Both the position numbers and the translations under genes were made by a program. The notes below the pieces were generated by a model that was not told where the DNA came from, ran no database searches, and was given only the letters and a program-made list of their open reading frames with translations. This document shows, piece by piece, positions 24,232 to 32,772 of a DNA stretch of 35,560 bases. The stretch comes from Loktanella sp. UBA3435. GTDB lineage: Bacteria; Pseudomonadota; Alphaproteobacteria; Rhodobacterales; Rhodobacteraceae. Location: NCBI GenBank assembly GCA_002378665.1, contig DFSO01000026.1, forward strand, positions 63,335-98,894. The letters run 5' to 3'. The stretch's first letter is position 1, and every line of letters starts with the position of its first letter.

Positions 24232-24259
24232 TTTTCATCGCGCGAATCCTCGGTATAGT
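24232..24259 (+). promoter_or_regulatory. Candidate promoter of the leu leader and leuA
   Basis: TTTTCA (24232-24237), 16 bases, TATAGT (24254-24259). The predicted transcription start is about 24266, next to the leader ATG at 24267. The leader ATG has no Shine-Dalgarno sequence, which fits a leaderless start. Confidence 0.5.
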
Positions 24260-24266
24260 CCGCGAC

Positions 24267-24347
24267 ATGAATACAAACGTACATATCATTTCAGGTGGCC
24301 CTTTGGGTCTGAACCTGCGTGCGTTGCTACTCCTTAGCTGCCTCTGA
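24267..24347 (+). CDS. leuL: Leucine leader peptide upstream of leuA
   Basis: A 26-residue peptide, too short for usual gene calling, that ends in LNLRALLLLSCL. Seven of its last 14 codons are Leu, including four in a row (TTG CTA CTC CTT at 24324-24335), right before a set of inverted repeats and about 75 bases before leuA. This is the hallmark of ribosome-mediated attenuation: stalling at Leu codons when charged tRNA(Leu) is scarce would change RNA folding downstream. No ribosome site precedes the ATG, and the candidate promoter places the transcript 5' end at or beside it, so initiation may be leaderless, as described for the rhizobial trpL leader. The role is inferred from sequence and context. 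Confidence 0.8.
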   Translation: MNTNVHIISGGPLGLNLRALLLLSCL

Positions 24348-24402
24348 GCGTGCCATGTCGGTGCGACCGCTCAGAGGGGATACGCACCACCAATAGCTAA
24401 GG
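24332..24402 (+). promoter_or_regulatory. Attenuator-like region before leuA
   Basis: Three inverted repeats are visible. IR1 is perfect over ten bases: CCTCTGAGCG (24341-24350) with CGCTCAGAGG (24368-24377). IR2 encloses it: CCTTAGCT (24332-24339) with AGCTAAGG (24395-24402). IR3 is GGTGCG (24360-24365) with CGCACC (24383-24388) and cannot form together with IR1. The 5' arms of IR1 and IR2 overlap the last codons of the leader peptide, so a translating ribosome would decide which fold forms. No T-run follows IR3, so the output may be Rho-dependent termination or control of the leuA ribosome site (AAGGA near 24408) rather than a classic terminator. Confidence 0.7.
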
Positions 24403-24421
24403 CCAACAAGGAATACCCAAA

Positions 24422-25975
24422 ATGACTGATAACGTGTTGATTTTCGACACCACGCTGCGCGATGGTGAGCAATCCCCCGGTGCGACCATGACCCACTCCG
24501 AAAAGCTTGAGATTGCCGAGCTTTTGGACGAAATGGGCGTCGATATTATCGAGGCTGGTTTCCCGATTGCCTCTGAGGGCGATTTTAAGGCCGTGTCCGA
24601 GATCGCGCGCCTGTCCAAAGGCGCCACGATCTGCGGTCTTGCCCGTGCGAACTACAAAGACATCGACCGTTGCTGGGAGGCTGTGAAGCACGCGAAATCG
24701 CCGCGCATTCACACGTTCATCGGTACCTCCGAATTGCACCGCGCGATCCCGAACCTGACGATGGACGAGATGGCCGAGCGGATTCACGACACGGTTACGC
24801 ATGCACGCAACCTTTGCGACAACGTCCAGTGGTCACCGATGGATGCGACACGGACCGAATGGGATTACCTCTGCCGCGTTGTCGAGATTGCGATCAAAGC
24901 AGGTGCGACCACGATCAACATTCCTGACACGGTTGGCTATACCGCCCCTGTCGAGAGTGCGGACCTGATCCGCCGTTTGATTGCCAATGTGCCGGGTGCG
25001 GATGATGTGATCTTTGCGACCCACTGCCACAACGACCTTGGCATGGCGACGGCGAACTCGCTGGCCGCTGTTGAAGGTGGTGCGCGGCAGATCGAATGTA
25101 CGATCAACGGGCTCGGCGAACGTGCGGGCAACACTGCGCTGGAAGAGGTTGTGATGGCCCTTAAGGTACGCCACGATATCATGCCGTATACGACCCGCAT
25201 CGATACGACCAAGATCATGAACATATCGCGCCGTGTGGCGACTGTTTCTGGTTTTGCCGTACAGTTCAACAAGGCGATTGTAGGCAAGAATGCGTTCGCG
25301 CATGAGAGCGGCATTCACCAAGACGGGATGCTCAAGAACAAAGATACCTTCGAGATCATGCGCCCTGAAAGCGTCGGTCTTGCGGGCACGTCTCTGCCGC
25401 TGGGCAAGCATTCGGGTCGTGCTGCGTTGCGCGCGAAACTGACCGAGCTTGGTTACGATATGGCCGACAATCAACTGGCTGATGTCTTTGTCCGGTTCAA
25501 GGAATTGGCCGACCGTAAAAAGGAAGTTTACGACGACGATCTGATCGCGATCATTCGCCAGAATGAAGGTGAAGAGGACCGCGTGAAGCTGAAATCCTTG
25601 CGCGTTGTTTGCGGAACTGAGGGACCGCAAACCGCGGATTTGACGCTTACCATTGATGGTAAAGAAGCGAGCACACATGCGACGGGTGACGGCCCTGTCG
25701 ATGCGGCATTTAACGCCGTGAAGGCGTTGGTGGAACACTCTGCGCGTCTGCAACTTTACCAAGTGAGTGCCGTCACTGAAGGCACGGATGCGCAGGCAAC
25801 TGTGTCTGTCCGCATGGAAGAAGAAGGCCGCATCGCGACGGGTCAATCAGCCGATACCGACACAGTTGTGGCCTCGGTGAAGGCCTATATCAACGCATTG
25901 AACCGCTTGATGGTACGCCGTGAGCAAAGCCAAGTTGGATACGATACCAAGGGCGTTTCCTACAAGGATAGCTGA
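24422..25975 (+). CDS. leuA: 2-isopropylmalate synthase
   Basis: The first committed enzyme of leucine synthesis, condensing acetyl-CoA with 2-oxoisovalerate. It has 517 residues. The catalytic barrel carries DTTLRDGEQSPG (9-20), the metal ligands H201 and H203 in ATHCHNDLG, and N236 in NGLGERAGN. A C-terminal LeuA dimer domain with the leucine feedback site begins near 390. The start follows AAGGA eight or nine bases upstream. It is preceded by a Leu leader peptide and attenuator-like RNA, so expression is probably leucine-controlled, and it is closed by its own terminator. No other leu gene is in the window. Confidence 0.97.
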   Translation: MTDNVLIFDTTLRDGEQSPGATMTHSEKLEIAELLDEMGVDIIEAGFPIASEGDFKAVSEIARLSKGATICGLARANYKDIDRCWEAVKHAKSPRIHTFIGTSELHRAIPNLTMDEMAERIHDTVTHARNLCDNVQWSPMDATRTEWDYLCRVVEIAIKAGATTINIPDTVGYTAPVESADLIRRLIANVPGADDVIFATHCHNDLGMATANSLAAVEGGARQIECTINGLGERAGNTALEEVVMALKVRHDIMPYTTRIDTTKIMNISRRVATVSGFAVQFNKAIVGKNAFAHESGIHQDGMLKNKDTFEIMRPESVGLAGTSLPLGKHSGRAALRAKLTELGYDMADNQLADVFVRFKELADRKKEVYDDDLIAIIRQNEGEEDRVKLKSLRVVCGTEGPQTADLTLTIDGKEASTHATGDGPVDAAFNAVKALVEHSARLQLYQVSAVTEGTDAQATVSVRMEEEGRIATGQSADTDTVVASVKAYINALNRLMVRREQSQVGYDTKGVSYKDS

Positions 25976-25983
25976 TAATTTCG

Positions 25984-26010
25984 AAGGGCGGCGGTAAAAC
26001 GCCGCCTTTC
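25984..26010 (+). terminator. Intrinsic terminator of leuA
   Basis: GGCGGCG (25987-25993) pairs with CGCCGCC (26000-26006), extended by AA/TT around a bulged G, then TTTCACTTTT. It lies about ten bases after the leuA stop. Confidence 0.8.
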
Positions 26011-26159
26011 ACTTTTACAACATGATTTGATCTGTTGAGCGCCAGATTTTGCCAATAGTTGATTTTTTCGAACATTTTTCTGACTTTTGAGCGCAGCCGA
26101 ATTCCACGTTGTCCACGCGTCCGACACCCCTTCTCAGAATTGCCTCTTTCGCCCCACGA

Positions 26160-26202
26160 AACCCATGCCTATAAGGCCAATGGGTTGCGACGGGGGAGTC
26201 GC
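26160..26202 (+). promoter_or_regulatory. Two abutting stem-loops in the mreB upstream region
   Basis: The first stem is AACCCAT (26160-26166) with ATGGGTT (26180-26186), with an inner GCCT/AGGC stem. The second starts at the next base: GCGAC (26187-26191) with GTCGC (26198-26202) around GGGGGA. GACGGTTATTTTT follows within a few bases. This looks like structured leader RNA ahead of the rod-shape operon, possibly an attenuator. The rest of the 265-base gap after leuA is AT-rich and holds no gene that I can see. Confidence 0.5.
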
Positions 26203-26240
26203 GACGGTTATTTTTACTATTCGCAAGGATTTGCTGCACC

Positions 26241-27278
26241 ATGGCGATTTTCGGAAGCTTGTTCTCGTCTGACATGGCGATTGACCTCGGGACGGCGAAC
26301 ACGCTGATCTATGTTCGCGGAAAGGGCATCGTTTTGTCCGAGCCGTCGGTTGTCGCCTACCACATCAAAGACGGTGTGAAAAAGGTTCTCGCCGTGGGCG
26401 AAGACGCCAAGCTGATGCTGGGCCGGACACCTGGATCAATCCAAGCTATTCGCCCGATGCGTGACGGTGTGATTGCCGACTTTGACACAGCCGAAGAGAT
26501 GATCAAACACTTCATCCGCAAGGTCGCAAAGCGGTCCACGTTCTCTAAGCCAAAGATTATCGTCTGTGTTCCACATGGCGCGACACCTGTCGAAAAACGT
26601 GCGATCCGTCAGTCGGTACTATCCGCTGGTGCGCGTCGCGCGGGCCTGATTGCAGAGCCGATTGCTGCCGCTATCGGGGCTGGCATGCCGATCACCGATC
26701 CCACCGGTAACATGGTTGTGGACATCGGTGGTGGTACGACTGAGGTCGCGGTTCTGTCGCTCGGCGATATCGTTTACGCCCGTTCCGTGCGCGTCGGCGG
26801 TGACCGTATGGATGAGGCGATTATCAACTATTTGCGCCGCCAGCATAACCTGTTGATTGGTGAATCTACAGCAGAGCGGATCAAGACATCTATCGGTACC
26901 GCACGCATGCCCGACGATGGCCGTGGCCAGTCGATGCATATCCGTGGCCGTGACCTGCTCAATGGCGTTCCAAAAGAGACCGAAATTTCTCAGGCACAAG
27001 TCGCCGAAGCCTTGGCCGAACCCGTGCAGCAGATTTGCGAAGCTGTTATGACAGCGCTGGAAGCAACGCCGCCAGATTTGGCCGCAGATATTGTTGACCG
27101 CGGCGTGATGCTGACAGGTGGCGGCGCCTTGCTCGGCCAGCTTGATCTGGCTCTGCGCGAGCAGACGGGCCTTGCTATTTCGGTCGCAGACGAGAGCCTG
27201 AATTGCGTGGCTTTGGGCACAGGCAAGGCGCTTGAGTACGAAAAGCAACTGCGCCACGTCATCGACTACGATAGCTAA
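26241..27278 (+). CDS. mreB: Rod-shape-determining protein MreB
   Basis: A bacterial actin of 345 residues that forms membrane-bound filaments and guides side-wall peptidoglycan synthesis. The phosphate loop is DLGTANTLIYV near residues 15-25, the second is DIGGGTTEVAVLS, and the adenosine motif is LTGGGALL near 295. The N-terminal MAIFGSLFSSD is the short membrane-contact segment. AAGGA lies eleven bases before the ATG, longer than normal. It opens the operon mreB-mreC-mreD-mrdA-rodA-ghrA. Confidence 0.98.
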   Translation: MAIFGSLFSSDMAIDLGTANTLIYVRGKGIVLSEPSVVAYHIKDGVKKVLAVGEDAKLMLGRTPGSIQAIRPMRDGVIADFDTAEEMIKHFIRKVAKRSTFSKPKIIVCVPHGATPVEKRAIRQSVLSAGARRAGLIAEPIAAAIGAGMPITDPTGNMVVDIGGGTTEVAVLSLGDIVYARSVRVGGDRMDEAIINYLRRQHNLLIGESTAERIKTSIGTARMPDDGRGQSMHIRGRDLLNGVPKETEISQAQVAEALAEPVQQICEAVMTALEATPPDLAADIVDRGVMLTGGGALLGQLDLALREQTGLAISVADESLNCVALGTGKALEYEKQLRHVIDYDS

Positions 27279-27293
27279 GCGAAGGGGCCTTAC

Positions 27294-28208
27294 TTGGCCA
27301 AAGACCGCAAATCCGAAGACTATTTCGGCCCGATCCGCAGATTGCTGGTCGGGCTGATCGTCTTTGCGCTCTTGGGTGTTTTCCTGATCTGGCGCATTGA
27401 TAGCCCTCGGGTGGAACGGTTCCGCGCCGCTGTTATCGACCGCGTTGTGCCGTCGTTTGAATGGGCGATGGCCCCCGTGACGGGCGTTGCGAACCTTGTC
27501 AGCGATTTTCAGTCCTACCAACAGCTTGCAGCCCAGAACAACGACCTGCGCCGCGAATTGCAGCAGATGAAAGCGTGGAAAGAGGCCGCCTTGCAGCTTG
27601 AGCAAGAGAACGCCAAGCTTTTGGACCTCAACAACGTGCGCCTTGATCCAAAGTTTACCTATGTGACGGGCGTTGTTTTGACCGATAGCGGCTCTCCGTT
27701 TCGGCAATCTGTGTTGCTAAATGTCGGCGCGCGTGACGGGATTATTGATGGCTGGCCGACGATGGATGGCATCGGGCTTGTGGGTCGTATTTCGGGTGTC
27801 GGGCAACGCACGTCTCGGGTGATTTTGCTGAGCGATACATCAAGCCGCATTCCTGTAACGATCCAACCTTCGGGCCAAAAAGCGATCCTGACAGGAGATA
27901 ACACGTTGAACCCGCCGATTGAGTTTTTGGAAAACCCTGATGTCGTCAGACCAGGTGACCGCGTTGTATCCTCGGGTGACGGGGGCGTTTTCCCTGCGGA
28001 TTTGCTCGTCGGCCAAGTGGCCCTTGGGTCTGATCGCCGCCTGCGCGTGCGCCTGTCTGCCGATTACGAGCGGCTTGAATTCTTGCGCGTTTTGCGTGCC
28101 CGCGCCCATGAGGTTATCACTGATCCAGGTGGGCTTTTGGCCCCTGCGACCTTGCCTGCGCTGCCAGTCGCGGAACCAGATGTCGCGGTGGAGCCCGCCG
28201 ATGGCTGA
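27294..28208 (+). CDS. mreC: Rod-shape-determining protein MreC
   Basis: A bitopic periplasmic scaffold of 304 residues that links MreB to PBP2 and RodA. It has one membrane helix near 14-33 (LLVGLIVFALLGVFLIW), a coiled coil near 70-110 (AAQNNDLRRELQQMKAWKEA) and the double beta-barrel MreC domain (VLLNVGARDGIIDGWPTMDG). The start is TTG at 27294, supported by AAGGGG six bases upstream; no better ATG exists nearby. The Pro/Ala-rich tail is short. It ends inside the start of mreD. Confidence 0.95.
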   Translation: MAKDRKSEDYFGPIRRLLVGLIVFALLGVFLIWRIDSPRVERFRAAVIDRVVPSFEWAMAPVTGVANLVSDFQSYQQLAAQNNDLRRELQQMKAWKEAALQLEQENAKLLDLNNVRLDPKFTYVTGVVLTDSGSPFRQSVLLNVGARDGIIDGWPTMDGIGLVGRISGVGQRTSRVILLSDTSSRIPVTIQPSGQKAILTGDNTLNPPIEFLENPDVVRPGDRVVSSGDGGVFPADLLVGQVALGSDRRLRVRLSADYERLEFLRVLRARAHEVITDPGGLLAPATLPALPVAEPDVAVEPADG

Positions 28209-28740
28209 GACGCCAACAACCCGCATTTGGCTTGGCAGATCCATATTTTTGGCAATCGCCACTGTTCTGGTCTTTGCCCAGCTTTTGCCTTTGGACACCC
28301 GCCCGCATATTTGGGCAGCACCTGATTGGTTGCTTGCGGCCACTTTGGTCTGGGTGTCTCGTCGGCCTGAGTATTCGCCGATTCTTGTTATTGCTTTGGT
28401 GTTTTTCTTGGCTGATTTGCTTTTCCAACGGCCTCCGGGGCTGTGGTCTGGGTTGGTTGTGATTCTGACGGAAATCATCCGCACCCGTGCCAAAGGTATC
28501 CGCAACATGCCGTTTGCGCTTGAGTGGGGGTCCGTGGCGCTGGGAATTTTGGCGATTACTTTGGTAAATCGCGCTGTTCTCATGGTTGTGATGTCAGATC
28601 AGGCACCATTGGGTCTAACCTTGATCCAAATGGTCATGACAATCATATTCTTCCCATTGGTTGTGGTGGTCGCGCATTTTCTATTTGGCGTCAGCCGCCC
28701 AGCTTTGGGGCAAGTCGATAACCGAGGACACCGCCTGTGA
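28201..28740 (+). CDS. mreD: Rod-shape-determining protein MreD
   Basis: An inner-membrane protein of 179 residues with about five hydrophobic helices (IFLAIATVLVFAQLLPL, WLLAATLVWV, ILVIALVFFLADLLF, LGILAITLVNRAVLMVV, MVMTIIFFPLVVVVAHFLF). Size and position between mreC and mrdA identify it more than sequence, since MreD is poorly conserved. The frame is open far upstream, but ATG 28201, overlapping the mreC stop by eight bases, is the right start. It overlaps the next gene by four bases. Confidence 0.9.
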   Translation: MAETPTTRIWLGRSIFLAIATVLVFAQLLPLDTRPHIWAAPDWLLAATLVWVSRRPEYSPILVIALVFFLADLLFQRPPGLWSGLVVILTEIIRTRAKGIRNMPFALEWGSVALGILAITLVNRAVLMVVMSDQAPLGLTLIQMVMTIIFFPLVVVVAHFLFGVSRPALGQVDNRGHRL

Positions 28741-30677
28741 AACGTAACGCACGAGACAACGAAGACAGCGCCCGCCGCATTAGCAGGCGCGCACTTGTGA
28801 TTGGTGCCGCGCAACTCGGTGTTGTTGGCGCATTGGGGTTTCGGATGCAATCGATGCAAATCGAGCAAGCCGACCAGTTCCGCCTGCTTGCCGAAGAGAA
28901 CCGCATCAACATTCGTTTGCTGCCGCCTGCGCGTGGGTTGATCTTTGATCTCAACGGGTTGCCGATTGCTGCGAATGAACAGAATTACCGCGTTGTAATG
29001 GTGCGCGAAGATGCGGGCGACGTGGGCGAGGTGTTGGAACGCTTGACCAAAATCGTACAAATTGATCCAGAAAACCTTGCGCGGGCGATGGAAGAGATGA
29101 TGCGCAGATCGCCTTTTGTCCCTGTTACAATTGCAGACCGATTGACGTGGGATGATGTGGCGCGGGTCAATATCAACGCCCCCGCCCTGCCCGGCATCAC
29201 CGCCGAAGTTGGCCTGAGCCGCGCTTATCCATGGGGCGCTGATTTGGGCCATGTTGTTGGCTACGTCGGCCCTGTGTCTGACTACGACCTCAGCCGCATT
29301 GACAACCAAGACCCGCTTTTACAGATCCCCAAATTCCAGATCGGCAAGACGGGTGCCGAGAACAAGCTTGAACATGAATTGCGCGGCTCTGCTGGCACCA
29401 AGCGGATTGAGGTTAACGCCATTGGCCGCGTGATGCGCGAACTTGACCGCAAAGAGGGCACGTCAGGCGCGGATGTCCAATTGACGATCGATGCGCGATT
29501 GCAGTCATATGTGCAGGCACGACTAGAGGGCGAATCCGCGGGCGCGGTTGTGATCGATCTTGAGAATGGCGATTTGCGTGCTGTGGCCTCTGCCCCGACA
29601 TTTGATCCCAACCTGTTTGTGCGCGGTATTTCCACCAAAAACTGGCGCGATCTCAACGAGAACATTTACCGCCCACTCGCGGCGAAAGCTGTGCAAGGCA
29701 CCTACCCTCCGGGATCGACGTTTAAGATGGTCACCGCTTTGGCCGCCCTTGAAGATGGTAAAGTTACCGCAGAAGAAACCATCCACTGTAAAGGTTGGGT
29801 CGAGGTTTACGGCACCCGCGTTCACTGTTGGAAACGCGCGGGCCACGGTAATATCAACCTGCACGAAAGCCTGAAACAATCCTGCGACTGTTATTACTAT
29901 GAGATTGGCCAACGCGTCGGCATCGACAAAATCGCCGAGATGGCCCGCAAGCTGGGCTTGGGCGTGCGTCATGATTTGCCGCTGTCGGCCGTAGCCGAGG
30001 GCCTGACCCCCGACAAGGCGTGGAAGAAAGACGTGCGGGGCGAAGATTGGCGCATCGGCGATACCGTCAACGCGTCCATTGGTCAGGGTTATGTGCTGTC
30101 TTCCCCGTTACAGCTCGCGGTTATGACGGCGCGCATTGCGACGGGCCGCGAGATTACCCCCCGCCTTGTGCGCGCCATTGACGGGGTTGAACAACCCAGC
30201 GGGCGTGGTGAAAACCAAGGCATCAACGAAAACAACCTACGCCGCATCCGCGAGTCGATGTCGGACGTGATCAATAGTTCACGCGGCACTGCTTACGGGT
30301 CGCGGATCACAGAAGTGGCGATGAAAATGGCCGGTAAAACAGGCACCAGCCAAGTCCGCCGTATCACAGCCGAAGAACGCGCGAAGGGTGTCACAAGCAA
30401 CGCCGATTTGCCGTGGGAACGCCGTGACCACGCGCTCTTCGTGAGCTTTGCGCCTGTCGACAACCCGCGCTTTGCCGTGGCCATGATTGTGGAACATGGC
30501 GGTGGTGGCTCTGCTGCTGCGGCCCCAATTGCCCGCGACATCATGCTGCAAGCGCTCTATGAGGGCGAGCCGCCGCTAAGCGCCTACCCGTCAAATGTGC
30601 GCGGCAAAATCCAAGAGCAGCAACGCAAAATCCGCGAACGCATCTCACCAGGATCACATGGGTTGGAGCGCGCGTAA
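28737..30677 (+). CDS. mrdA: Penicillin-binding protein 2
   Basis: The elongasome transpeptidase, 646 residues, anchored by one N-terminal helix (LVIGAAQLGVVGALGF). The pedestal domain starts with the PARGLIFDLNG signature near 64-74. Transpeptidase motifs are STFK at 327-330, SCD at 382-384 (the SxN/SxD position, as in other PBP2) and KTG at 534-536. It cross-links glycan strands made by RodA, the next gene. The start is GTG, overlapping the mreD stop as GTGA. Confidence 0.97.
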   Translation: MKRNARDNEDSARRISRRALVIGAAQLGVVGALGFRMQSMQIEQADQFRLLAEENRINIRLLPPARGLIFDLNGLPIAANEQNYRVVMVREDAGDVGEVLERLTKIVQIDPENLARAMEEMMRRSPFVPVTIADRLTWDDVARVNINAPALPGITAEVGLSRAYPWGADLGHVVGYVGPVSDYDLSRIDNQDPLLQIPKFQIGKTGAENKLEHELRGSAGTKRIEVNAIGRVMRELDRKEGTSGADVQLTIDARLQSYVQARLEGESAGAVVIDLENGDLRAVASAPTFDPNLFVRGISTKNWRDLNENIYRPLAAKAVQGTYPPGSTFKMVTALAALEDGKVTAEETIHCKGWVEVYGTRVHCWKRAGHGNINLHESLKQSCDCYYYEIGQRVGIDKIAEMARKLGLGVRHDLPLSAVAEGLTPDKAWKKDVRGEDWRIGDTVNASIGQGYVLSSPLQLAVMTARIATGREITPRLVRAIDGVEQPSGRGENQGINENNLRRIRESMSDVINSSRGTAYGSRITEVAMKMAGKTGTSQVRRITAEERAKGVTSNADLPWERRDHALFVSFAPVDNPRFAVAMIVEHGGGGSAAAAPIARDIMLQALYEGEPPLSAYPSNVRGKIQEQQRKIRERISPGSHGLERA

Positions 30678-30680
30678 GCT

Positions 30681-31820
30681 ATGAGTTATCTTGAATATAA
30701 CACCAAATACGTGCCCACGGGGTTTCGCAAGCTTTTGTACCTCAACTGGCCTATTATCATTCTGCTGACGGCTGTGTCCTGTGCTGGGTTTGTGATGCTT
30801 TATTCCGTTGCGGGGGGCTCTGTTGACCCGTGGATGGCGCCCCAAGTCAAACGCTTTGGCGCAGGTATGGTGCTGATGATTGGTGTGGCGATGGTGCCCA
30901 TCTGGTTCTGGCGCAACGTCTCGGTTGTGGCGTTTGGAGGATCCCTGCTGTTGCTGGTCGCGGTTGAATTGTTTGGTGAGGTCGGCATGGGTGCCCAGCG
31001 CTGGATCGACCTTGGGTTCATGCGCTTGCAGCCTTCTGAGCTGACAAAAATTACCCTCGTCATGGTGCTTGCTGCCTATTACGACTGGCTGCCGACAAAC
31101 AAAACATCCCACCCGATCTGGGTGATTATCCCTGTAATTATTATCCTTGTGCCAACGGCGCTTGTGCTCGGTCAACCTGACCTTGGCACCGCGATTTTGC
31201 TGTTGTTTGGTGGGGCCACGATCATGTTTGCCGCAGGCGTACATTGGGCCTATTTCGGCACGGTATTCGCTGCTGGCATCGGCACGATTGTCGCCGTATT
31301 CAAGAGCCGCGGCACAACCTGGCAGTTGTTGAAAGACTACCAGTACCGCCGGATTGATACGTTTTTGGACCCTTCCAATGATCCGCTTGGTGCGGGCTAT
31401 CACATCACGCAGGCGAAGATCGCCTTTGGCTCTGGCGGCTGGACGGGGCGCGGTTTTATGCAAGGCACCCAGTCGCGCCTTAACTTTTTGCCCGAAAAAC
31501 ATACCGACTTTATTTTTACCACCTTGGCCGAAGAGTTCGGCTTTGTTGGCGCATTTGCCCTGCTGATGCTTTACGTGTTGATCATCGTTTTCTGTTTCGC
31601 CTCTGCGATGTCGAATAAGGATCGCTATGCGTCCTTGATGACCTTGGGCATTGCGATGACGTTCTTTTTGTTCTTTGCTGTGAACATGGCGATGGTTACG
31701 GGACTGGCCCCCGTTGTGGGTGTGCCGTTGCCGCTTGTCAGTTACGGCGGATCTGCGATGCTTGTGCTTTTGGTGGCTTTTGGCTTGATCCAAAGCGCCC
31801 ATGTTCATAGGCCACGCTAA
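30681..31820 (+). CDS. rodA: Rod-shape-determining protein RodA (SEDS glycosyltransferase)
   Basis: A polytopic SEDS-family peptidoglycan glycosyltransferase of 379 residues. About ten membrane helices are visible. Conserved blocks are AQRWIDLGFMRLQPSELTKI, the LVLGQPDLGTAILL segment, the periplasmic loop QGTQSRLNFLPEKHTDFIFT, and PLPLVSYGGSAML near the end. It polymerises lipid II with PBP2 as partner. It starts three bases after mrdA and overlaps the ghrA start by one base (TAATG). Confidence 0.97.
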   Translation: MSYLEYNTKYVPTGFRKLLYLNWPIIILLTAVSCAGFVMLYSVAGGSVDPWMAPQVKRFGAGMVLMIGVAMVPIWFWRNVSVVAFGGSLLLLVAVELFGEVGMGAQRWIDLGFMRLQPSELTKITLVMVLAAYYDWLPTNKTSHPIWVIIPVIIILVPTALVLGQPDLGTAILLLFGGATIMFAAGVHWAYFGTVFAAGIGTIVAVFKSRGTTWQLLKDYQYRRIDTFLDPSNDPLGAGYHITQAKIAFGSGGWTGRGFMQGTQSRLNFLPEKHTDFIFTTLAEEFGFVGAFALLMLYVLIIVFCFASAMSNKDRYASLMTLGIAMTFFLFFAVNMAMVTGLAPVVGVPLPLVSYGGSAMLVLLVAFGLIQSAHVHRPR

Positions 31821-32749
31821 TGCTAAAAGTTCTATTTTCCGCTAAACCCGCCGCTTGGGACGAGTATGAAACGCCGCTGACCCGCGCGTTTGAGGCCGCT
31901 GGCTTGCAGGTCGATTTGGCCCGTGATCATGCCCCCTCGGACGTCGATTACATCGTCTTTGCCCCCAATGGTCCCGTCACAGATTTCACGCCTTGTGTGA
32001 AGACCAAGGCGGTGATGAGCCTTTGGGCAGGGGTGGAAACGGTCGTGGGCAATCATACCCTGACGCAGCCATTGGCCCGCATGGTCGATCACGGCTTGAC
32101 GCGCGGCATGGTCGAATGGGTCGTGGGCCATACGATGCGCCACCACCTTGGCATGGATACACATATTCTGGGGCAAGATGGCGTGTGGCGCTTAGATTAT
32201 CCGCCGCTGGCTGAGGCGCGCCCTGTCACGATCTTGGGGCTTGGTGCGTTGGGAGAAGCTTGCGGTCAGGCGCTGAACACCTTGGGCTTTCCCGTCACGG
32301 GTTGGTCGCGTAATCCCAAAGACGTGAGCGGGATCAAATGTTTGCACGGCGAAGCTGGACTGACCGAGGCGTTGACGGGTGCCCAAGTTGTGATCCTCTT
32401 GCTGCCCTCAACGCCCGCCACAGAGAACACGCTCAACGCGGACCGCCTCGCGCTTTTGGCAAAGGGTGCGTTTATCATCAATCCTGGGCGTGGGCCTTTG
32501 ATCGACGATGATGCTTTGCTTGCCGCCTTGGATAACGACCAGATCGGGCACGCCACATTGGATGTGTTCCGCGTTGAACCTTTGCCGACCGATCACCCTT
32601 ATTGGGCGCATCCAAAAGTGACTGTGACCCCGCATATCGCCTCGACCACCCGCCCTGACACGGCCGCACAAATCATCGCGCAAAACATCAAACGCGGCGA
32701 GGATGGCCTGCCATTCCTGCACCTCGTGGACCGCAACGCAGGTTACTGA
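31820..32749 (+). CDS. ghrA: Glyoxylate/hydroxypyruvate reductase A
   Basis: A D-2-hydroxyacid dehydrogenase of 309 residues that reduces glyoxylate and hydroxypyruvate with NADPH. The nucleotide-binding loop is LGLGALGEACG (139-149). Catalytic residues are R224 in NPGRGPLIDD, E253 in RVEPLP and H272 in TPHIAS. The short GhrA-type catalytic domain is present. Its start overlaps the rodA stop, so it is the last gene of the rod-shape operon, although no metabolic link to wall synthesis is evident. Confidence 0.92.
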   Translation: MLKVLFSAKPAAWDEYETPLTRAFEAAGLQVDLARDHAPSDVDYIVFAPNGPVTDFTPCVKTKAVMSLWAGVETVVGNHTLTQPLARMVDHGLTRGMVEWVVGHTMRHHLGMDTHILGQDGVWRLDYPPLAEARPVTILGLGALGEACGQALNTLGFPVTGWSRNPKDVSGIKCLHGEAGLTEALTGAQVVILLLPSTPATENTLNADRLALLAKGAFIINPGRGPLIDDDALLAALDNDQIGHATLDVFRVEPLPTDHPYWAHPKVTVTPHIASTTRPDTAAQIIAQNIKRGEDGLPFLHLVDRNAGY

Positions 32750-32772
32750 CCCGCCTCGCTTTGTTCGAAATA

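Noticed and set aside
24833..25846. Minus-strand frame of 337 codons
   Set aside because: Antisense shadow of leuA, lacking protein-family features.
26619..27707. Minus-strand frame of 362 codons
   Set aside because: Antisense to mreB and mreC; no recognisable domain.
27919..28200. Upstream extension of the mreD frame
   Set aside because: It overlaps mreC by 94 codons; the ATG at 28201 overlapping the mreC stop is the normal operon start.
30654..31808. Minus-strand frame of 384 codons covering all of rodA
   Set aside because: Its product is extremely His/Gln/Arg-rich, the usual look of the strand opposite a membrane protein gene. RodA motifs are intact on the plus strand.
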